Below are positions 59,422-64,000 of a stretch of 64,000 nt of DNA, piece after piece. The stretch is from positions 62,001 through 126,000 of the forward strand of contig NZ_VWWJ01000019.1 in assembly GCF_011753055.1 (NCBI RefSeq). The letters run 5' to 3'. The position numbers and the translations under genes are program-made. This stretch comes from Burkholderia sp. Ax-1719. Lineage in GTDB: Bacteria; Pseudomonadota; Gammaproteobacteria; Burkholderiales; Burkholderiaceae. Under the pieces are notes generated by a model. That model was not told where the DNA came from and made no database searches. It worked only from the letters and a program-made list of their open reading frames with translations. Positions within the stretch are counted from its first letter, which is position 1, and the number at the start of each line of letters is the position of its first letter.

Positions 59422-60219
59422 TTACTGGACCGAAGCCGATCCAAACACGTAGTTCGTCATCGCCAGCGCGCGCTGGTAAGTGCCGAGCGACTGCACGCCG
59501 AGCGTGTAATCGTCGTCGGCGGCGCCGAGCGCGGCGAACACCGGCAGCAGATGCTCGTCGGTCGGGTGCATCAGGACCGCGTGCGGCGCCTGACGACGAT
59601 AGTCGAGCAGGGCGTCGATGTCGCGCGCAGCGAGACGGGATTCGAACCAGTCGGTGAACTCAGCCACGCGTGGATCGGCGTCCTCCGGCCGCGCCGAAAA
59701 ATCGGCCTGACGCAGGTTGTGCGTGATCTGGCCCGAACCGACCACCATCACGCCTTCGTCGCGCAGTTCGCGCAGCGCGCGGCCCACGGCGAAGTGATAC
59801 GCGGCGTCGTTGCGCGGCTGGATCGATAGCTGGGCGACGGGCACGTCCGCGTCCGGGAACATCAGCAGCATCGGCACCCATGCGCCGTGATCGAGCCCGT
59901 GGGCCTCTTCATCGACTTCCACGCCCTGGGCGCGCAGCAACGCTGCCGCGCGCTGCGCGGTTTCCGGAGCGCCGGGCGCGGGGTACTGGATCTCGTAGAG
60001 CGCGCGCGGGAAGCCGTAGAAGTCGTGGATGGTCTCGGGCTGCGTCGCAGTGCTCACAGCCGGACGCTGCGTGTACCAGTGCGCGGAGAGCATCAGGATC
60101 GACTTCGGCTTCGGTAGATGCTGGGCGAGCGCGGTGAAGCCTTCGCGCGGCATCGACGGATCGATCGGCAGCGTGGGCGCGCCGTGCGACAGGAAAAGCG
60201 TGGGGGTACGGGTGGTCAT
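59422..60219 (-). CDS. Class III extradiol ring-cleavage dioxygenase family protein (DODA/YgiD-like)
   Basis: A 265-residue protein of the LigB superfamily. Metal-binding His candidates: LFLSHGAPTLP near 8-18, LMLSAHWYTQRP near 45-56 and AHGLDHGAWVPMLLMFPDA near 111-129. E. coli YgiD and plant DODA act on L-DOPA; the native substrate in bacteria is unclear. The short form starting MTTRTPTLF (60219) fits the family better than the Met at 60234. The gene stands between ubiX and the APC terminator and is probably transcribed from the region 60220-60362. Confidence 0.9.
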   Translation of the reverse strand: MTTRTPTLFLSHGAPTLPIDPSMPREGFTALAQHLPKPKSILMLSAHWYTQRPAVSTATQPETIHDFYGFPRALYEIQYPAPGAPETAQRAAALLRAQGVEVDEEAHGLDHGAWVPMLLMFPDADVPVAQLSIQPRNDAAYHFAVGRALRELRDEGVMVVGSGQITHNLRQADFSARPEDADPRVAEFTDWFESRLAARDIDALLDYRRQAPHAVLMHPTDEHLLPVFAALGAADDDYTLGVQSLGTYQRALAMTNYVFGSASVQ

Positions 60220-60264
60220 GATCGTAAGCCACACGGAGTGGCTGGAAAGTTTCGCATTACGATC

Positions 60265-60293
60265 AATATAAGACTCAACTCCCGCGAATTAAA
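60265..60293 (-). promoter_or_regulatory. Candidate promoter of the dioxygenase gene
   Basis: Minus strand TTTAAT (60288-60293), 17-base spacer, TATATT (60265-60270), about 45 bases upstream of the start. An inverted repeat CGCCGAT-7-ATCGGCG lies further upstream at 60319-60339. Confidence 0.35.
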
Positions 60294-60362
60294 CGTGCGT
60301 CGAGAGAATTGATTGTGTCGCCGATGTTGATAATCGGCGGCGTTCTAAATGTTGGGCGAAAG

Positions 60363-60971
60363 TCAGTCGCCAGCGCTGCGCAAACCGGGCCACGCGGGCG
60401 CGAGCGCCGGGCCGAGCGCGAACAGATCGAGCACGCGCGCAACGGTGTGATCGACCATTTCGTCGAGCGAGGCGGGCTGGCTGTAGAACGCGGGCAAAGG
60501 CGGGAAGATCACGCCGCCCATTTCCGTCACGGCGGTCATGTTGCGCAGATGCGCGAGGTTGAACGGCGTTTCGCGCACCATCAGCACTAATCGGCGACGT
60601 TCCTTGAGCGTGACGTCGGCGGCGCGGGCGATTAGGTTGTCGGAAAGGCCGTGCGCGACGCTCGCCAGCGTCTTCATCGAGCAGGGCGCGACAATCATGC
60701 CGTCGGTCGCAAACGAGCCGGAGGCGATGGTCGCGCCCACGTCGCGCACCGAATGGACGACATCGGCGCGCGCGTGGAGGTCTTCCTTACTCAACTGCAG
60801 TTCGTGCTGGATGTTGAGCCAGCCGGCGGCGGAAACCAGCAGATGGGTTTCGACGCCGCCCAGACGGCGCAGCGTTTCCAGCATGCGCACGCCGTAGATC
60901 GCGCCCGTCGCCCCCGTGATCGCGACGATCAGGCGGCGTTGCTGGGCGCCCGGCGGCGCAACAGACGACAC
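60363..60971 (-). CDS. ubiX: Flavin prenyltransferase UbiX
   Basis: A 202-residue enzyme that makes prenylated FMN, the cofactor of UbiD-type decarboxylases in ubiquinone synthesis. LIVAITGATGAIYGVRMLE near 14-32 (FMN and phosphate site), CSMKTLASVAHGLSDNLIAR near 98-117 and RRLVLMVRETPFNLAHLRNM near 126-145 are diagnostic. Start is GTG at 60971. No ubiD is in the window. It follows grxD on the same strand by 22 bases. Confidence 0.94.
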   Translation of the reverse strand: MSSVAPPGAQQRRLIVAITGATGAIYGVRMLETLRRLGGVETHLLVSAAGWLNIQHELQLSKEDLHARADVVHSVRDVGATIASGSFATDGMIVAPCSMKTLASVAHGLSDNLIARAADVTLKERRRLVLMVRETPFNLAHLRNMTAVTEMGGVIFPPLPAFYSQPASLDEMVDHTVARVLDLFALGPALAPAWPGLRSAGD

Positions 60972-60993
60972 GTAAAGCCCTGACGCGGCGAGA

Positions 60994-61305
60994 TTAAGCC
61001 GCTGCGAACAGCTGTTGCAGTTCGCCGTTCTGGTACATCTCCATCATGATGTCCGAACCGCCGATGAATTCGCCCTTCACGTACAGCTGGGGAATGGTCG
61101 GCCAGTTCGAGAATTCCTTGATGCCCTGGCGGACTTCGTCGTCTTCGAGGACGTTGACCGTCTTGATCTGATCGACGCCGCAGGCTTTCAGGATCTGGAT
61201 GGCGCGGCCGGAGAAACCGCACATCGGAAACTGCGCGGTGCCCTTCATGAAGAGGACGACGGCATTTTCGTCGACGATCTGCTTGATGCGCTGTTGGGTG
61301 TCCAT
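60994..61305 (-). CDS. grxD: Monothiol glutaredoxin Grx4 (CGFS type)
   Basis: A 103-residue monothiol glutaredoxin with active site CGFS at 29-32 and the glutathione-binding WPTIPQLYVKGEFIGGSDIM. It carries and transfers 2Fe-2S clusters, often with BolA proteins such as the IbaG encoded at 27969. ATG 61305 gives the usual length; the long upstream frame from 61428 lacks support. Lies in the order prfA-prmC-grxD-ubiX. Confidence 0.95.
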   Translation of the reverse strand: MDTQQRIKQIVDENAVVLFMKGTAQFPMCGFSGRAIQILKACGVDQIKTVNVLEDDEVRQGIKEFSNWPTIPQLYVKGEFIGGSDIMMEMYQNGELQQLFAAA

Positions 61306-61447
61306 GTCTGACCTTGGCTTGCTTGAATGAGGTTGATGCGGAATACGTGGAATTGCTTGGATGCAGAACGAAATGATAGCGGATTTCGCTCGCGCAGGCC
61401 GGGCGTGCCTTGGGCGTGACCTGGCCACGCGAGCGGCCTGTTAGCCG

Positions 61448-62302
61448 CTAAAAACCGCTGAAGCGCCCGCCGCTGATGCGTTCGATATCCGCCAGATCCC
61501 GCCTGGAGGCGATTTCGGCGAAACCGCGTGCGTCGAGCAGCGCGCGCACGGCCGCCGCCTGATCGTAGCCATGCTCCATCCACAGCACGCCGCCCGTAAC
61601 CAGACGCTCGGGCGCGCCTTCGACGATCGCACGCAGGGCGCTGAGGCCGTCCGCTTCGTCGGTGAGCGCGCCGCGCGGTTCGAAGCGCAGGTCGCCCTGG
61701 TCCAGATGCGGGTCGCCGTTGGCGATATAGGGCGGGTTGCTGACGATCACGTCGAAGCGCAGCGCGGCGTCGAGCCCGTCGTACCAGCTGCTTTCGATCA
61801 GCGTCAGCGCGCCGCCGGGACGTGCGGCGTCGAGCAGTTTCGCGGCGTTGCGCGCGGCCACGGCCAGCGCGCCCGGCGAGCGGTCGACCGCCCAGACCCG
61901 CGCATCGGGCCGCGCCGAGGCGATCGCCACCGCAATCGCGCCGCTGCCGGTGCCCAGATCCAGCACGCGCGGCTGCGCGATGCCTTCCATGGCCGCGAGC
62001 GCGGTTTCCACCAGCAGTTCGGTTTCCGGACGCGGAATCAGCACGTCGGGCGTCACTTCGAAGTCGAGGCCGAAAAACTCGCGGGCGCCCACCAGTTGCG
62101 CGATCGGCTCGCCCGCCGCGCGGCGCGCTTCGAGCGCGCGATACGCGTCGACGCGCACAGCGTCGAGCGCCTGATCGCCGCGCGTGATGAGTTCGGTGCG
62201 ACGCCAGCCAAGCACGTGCATCAGCAGGATGCGCGTCTCCAGCGCGGGCAGCGGCGAGGCGCGCAGCAGGGCGTCGGCGGTAATGTCTTGTGGCTGGTTC
62301 AC
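61448..62302 (-). CDS. prmC: Release factor glutamine methyltransferase PrmC (HemK)
   Basis: A 284-residue enzyme that N5-methylates the GGQ glutamine of release factors. VLIPRPETELLVE and VLDLGTGSGAIAVAIA (SAM site) and the catalytic FDVIVSNPPYIAN are present. Start taken as GTG 62302 (MNQPQDI when read as Met), 14 bases after the prfA stop; a longer frame to 62632 reads through prfA in another frame and is not credible. Its substrate PrfA is encoded just upstream. Confidence 0.94.
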   Translation of the reverse strand: MNQPQDITADALLRASPLPALETRILLMHVLGWRRTELITRGDQALDAVRVDAYRALEARRAAGEPIAQLVGAREFFGLDFEVTPDVLIPRPETELLVETALAAMEGIAQPRVLDLGTGSGAIAVAIASARPDARVWAVDRSPGALAVAARNAAKLLDAARPGGALTLIESSWYDGLDAALRFDVIVSNPPYIANGDPHLDQGDLRFEPRGALTDEADGLSALRAIVEGAPERLVTGGVLWMEHGYDQAAAVRALLDARGFAEIASRRDLADIERISGGRFSGF

Positions 62303-62316
62303 GGTGTCAGCGAGGC

Positions 62317-63399
62317 TCAATCCGCATCGCCCAGCGACGCCAGCTGTTCGGCCTGATGCTCGGACAGCAGCGCGCCGATCAGTTCGCCGAGATCGCCGTC
62401 CATAATCGCTTCCAGACGATAAAGCGTCAGATTGATCCGATGATCCGTCAGACGGCCTTGCGGGAAGTTGTAGGTGCGGATGCGCTCCGAGCGGTCGCCC
62501 GAGCCCACGAGGCTCTTGCGCGTGGCCGCTTCCTTGGCGTGCTGCTCCTGATACTGCTTGTCCTTGATGCGCGCGGCCAGCACCTTGAGCGCGCGATCCT
62601 TGTTCTTGTGCTGCGAGCGGTCGTCCTGGCATTCCACGACAATGCCGGTCGGCATGTGCGTCACGCGCACGGCCGAGTCGGTCTTGTTGATGTGCTGACC
62701 GCCCGCGCCTGAGGCGCGGAAGGTGTCGATGCGCAGATCGGCGGGATTGATCTCGACTTCGCCGATTTCATCGGCTTCCGGCATCACCGCGACCGTGCAG
62801 GCGGAGGTATGGATGCGGCCCTGCGTTTCGGTGGCGGGCACGCGCTGCACGCGATGACCGCCCGATTCGAACTTGAGCTTCGAGTACGCCGCTTCGCCCG
62901 CGATGCGCACGATCACTTCCTTGTAGCCGCCCAGATCCGACTCGCTCGCCGACATCATCTCGATCTGCCAGCGGTTGCGTTCCGCGTAGCGCAGATACAT
63001 GCGCAGCAGGTCGCCCGCGAACAGCGCCGATTCGTCGCCGCCCGTGCCCGCGCGGATTTCGAGGAACACGTTGCGGTCGTCGTTGGGGTCCTTCGGCAGC
63101 AGCATCATCTGCAACTCGTGCTGCAACTGCGCCATGCGTTCGCGCGCGGCCTTGACCTCGTCTTCGGCGAAATCGCGCATCGAGGCGTCGCTCAGCAGAT
63201 CCTTGGCGGCCGCTTCGTCGTCTTTCGCCTGGCGCCACTGCGCGTAATGTTCGACCACCGGCCCGATTTCCGCATGCTCGCGTGTGAGCTTGCGGTACTG
63301 GTCGCGGTTGGACGTCACATCGGGACGGCTCAACAGGTCGTTTAGCTCGGCCAGGCGTGTTGTCAGCTGGTCGAGCTTCGATTGCATGCTCGTTTTCAT
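62317..63399 (-). CDS. prfA: Peptide chain release factor 1
   Basis: A 360-residue class I release factor reading UAA and UAG. The tripeptide anticodon-like PAT is in RVPATETQGRIH and the GGQ motif in GAGGQHINKTDSAVR; the family length is normal. The first Met (63399) or MQSKLDQL at 63387 may be the start. Part of the hemA-prfA-prmC order common in proteobacteria. Confidence 0.97.
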   Translation of the reverse strand: MKTSMQSKLDQLTTRLAELNDLLSRPDVTSNRDQYRKLTREHAEIGPVVEHYAQWRQAKDDEAAAKDLLSDASMRDFAEDEVKAARERMAQLQHELQMMLLPKDPNDDRNVFLEIRAGTGGDESALFAGDLLRMYLRYAERNRWQIEMMSASESDLGGYKEVIVRIAGEAAYSKLKFESGGHRVQRVPATETQGRIHTSACTVAVMPEADEIGEVEINPADLRIDTFRASGAGGQHINKTDSAVRVTHMPTGIVVECQDDRSQHKNKDRALKVLAARIKDKQYQEQHAKEAATRKSLVGSGDRSERIRTYNFPQGRLTDHRINLTLYRLEAIMDGDLGELIGALLSEHQAEQLASLGDAD

Positions 63400-63518
63400 C
63401 GGGCGGTACGGAGCGGAACTCCGGTCAGGACTGCGGGAAGGAAAGGCGGGCGGGAACCCTGGCGTGTCCGCGCAAATGCCATGCTCGGCTATGCGCAGAC
63501 TGGTCGCGGCGAGTGCCG

Positions 63519-64000
63519 CTAACGGTCCGAAGAACCGGACGCGTTGGATGATGCGTTGTCGTTCGACGCGTTGTCGTTCGATGCGGCGGCGTCGACGCTT
63601 TCGTCAGACTTGCCGCTTCGTGTCGAGTGAGCCGACTGGCCGTGGCGATAAAAACCACTCATCAGCTCGATCAGCGAATCGCGGCTTTCGCCGCTCGACG
63701 TGTTGAGCGCGTGCGTCGGGCCGTGGATCAGCTTGTTGGTGAGCGCCTGCGAGAGCGCTTCGAGCACCGCGGACGGATCGTCGCCACGCGCGAGCATCTT
63801 GCGCGCGCGATCGAGTTCGGTGCGGCGCAGCGCGTCGGCCTGCGTGTGCATGTGGCGGATCACCGGCACGATGCTGCGCGAGTCGAGCCACTGCATGAAG
63901 TTCGCCACGCGCGATTCGATGATGGTTTCGGCCTGCGCCACGGCAGCCTGGCGCGAGGCATTGCCTTCGCGCACGATGGTGCCGAGGTCGTCGACGGTAT
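63519..64000 (-). CDS. hemA: Glutamyl-tRNA reductase, C-terminal part (5' end outside window)
   Basis: About 160 C-terminal residues are visible, open to the window edge. The dimerisation helix region is recognisable: TVDDLGTIVREGNASRQAAV, then VANFMQWLDSRSIVPVIR and LRRTELDRARKMLA, NKLIHGPTHALN (family DLT..L..K.LH.P...L). HemA makes glutamate-1-semialdehyde, the first step of tetrapyrrole synthesis. The last about 30 residues are Ser/Asn/Ala-rich low complexity. Position upstream of prfA supports the call. Confidence 0.93.
   Translation of the reverse strand, partial: TVDDLGTIVREGNASRQAAVAQAETIIESRVANFMQWLDSRSIVPVIRHMHTQADALRRTELDRARKMLARGDDPSAVLEALSQALTNKLIHGPTHALNTSSGESRDSLIELMSGFYRHGQSAHSTRSGKSDESVDAAASNDNASNDNASSNASGSSDR

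Overview
The window is a GC-rich piece of a betaproteobacterial chromosome, almost certainly from Burkholderiaceae (Burkholderia, Paraburkholderia or Caballeronia type). The gene order supports this: gltBD, a TPP-riboswitch thiOSGE operon, mlaFEDACB with mlaA inside it, ibaG-murA-hisGDCBHAFIE, tatABC, a DegS/DegQ-like protease, a Nif3-like gene, petABC and sspAB. Nearly all of the DNA is coding, and most of the genes are housekeeping genes. No prophage, insertion sequence, CRISPR array or integrase was seen.

Layout. 1-4333: 3' end of a dGTPase gene, a glycerophosphodiester phosphodiesterase, a DUF883 protein, OmpW, and a RAYT-like protein that has lost its catalytic residues and carries a long low-complexity tail. 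4334-11016: the glutamate synthase genes gltB and gltD with a candidate promoter/operator and a terminator. 11075-17145: thpR, then three minus-strand transcription units (MFS transporter with a D-amino acid dehydrogenase; an SbmA/YddA-type ABC exporter coupled to an atypical SDR). 17505-21337: thiamine thiazole genes under a TPP riboswitch. 21490-25991: Mla phospholipid transport. 26119-27941: ABC-2 export pair. 27969-37223: ibaG, murA and the histidine pathway, broken by an intrinsic terminator after hisA. 37336-40148: DUF4870, HIT protein and tatABC. 40182-46590: protease, Nif3-like protein, cytochrome bc1 complex, and SspA/SspB.

46609-52695: tRNA-Thr(TGU), then a solitary TaqI-type adenine methylase whose reading frame runs into the tRNA, two further methyltransferases, a small hypothetical gene and DUF1415. 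52706-54812: a TetR regulator divergent from an MFS transporter, with paired operators, one of them filling the -35/-10 spacer of the MFS promoter. 54936-59394: nitroreductase, Hsp70-like protein, cold-shock protein and an APC amino-acid permease. 59422-64000 (minus strand): extradiol-type dioxygenase, ubiX, grxD, prmC, prfA and the C-terminal end of hemA.

Functional links: the Rieske protein PetA carries a twin-arginine motif and its genes lie just after tatABC. Mla, MurA and IbaG group cell-envelope functions. HisG is the short form, which normally needs HisZ, and no hisZ is in the window. No clearly new multi-gene system is evident. The strongest leads are the degenerate RAYT, the SDR without its catalytic tyrosine coupled to an ABC exporter, the tRNA-linked methylase, the two-part ThiE and several well-formed regulatory palindromes.
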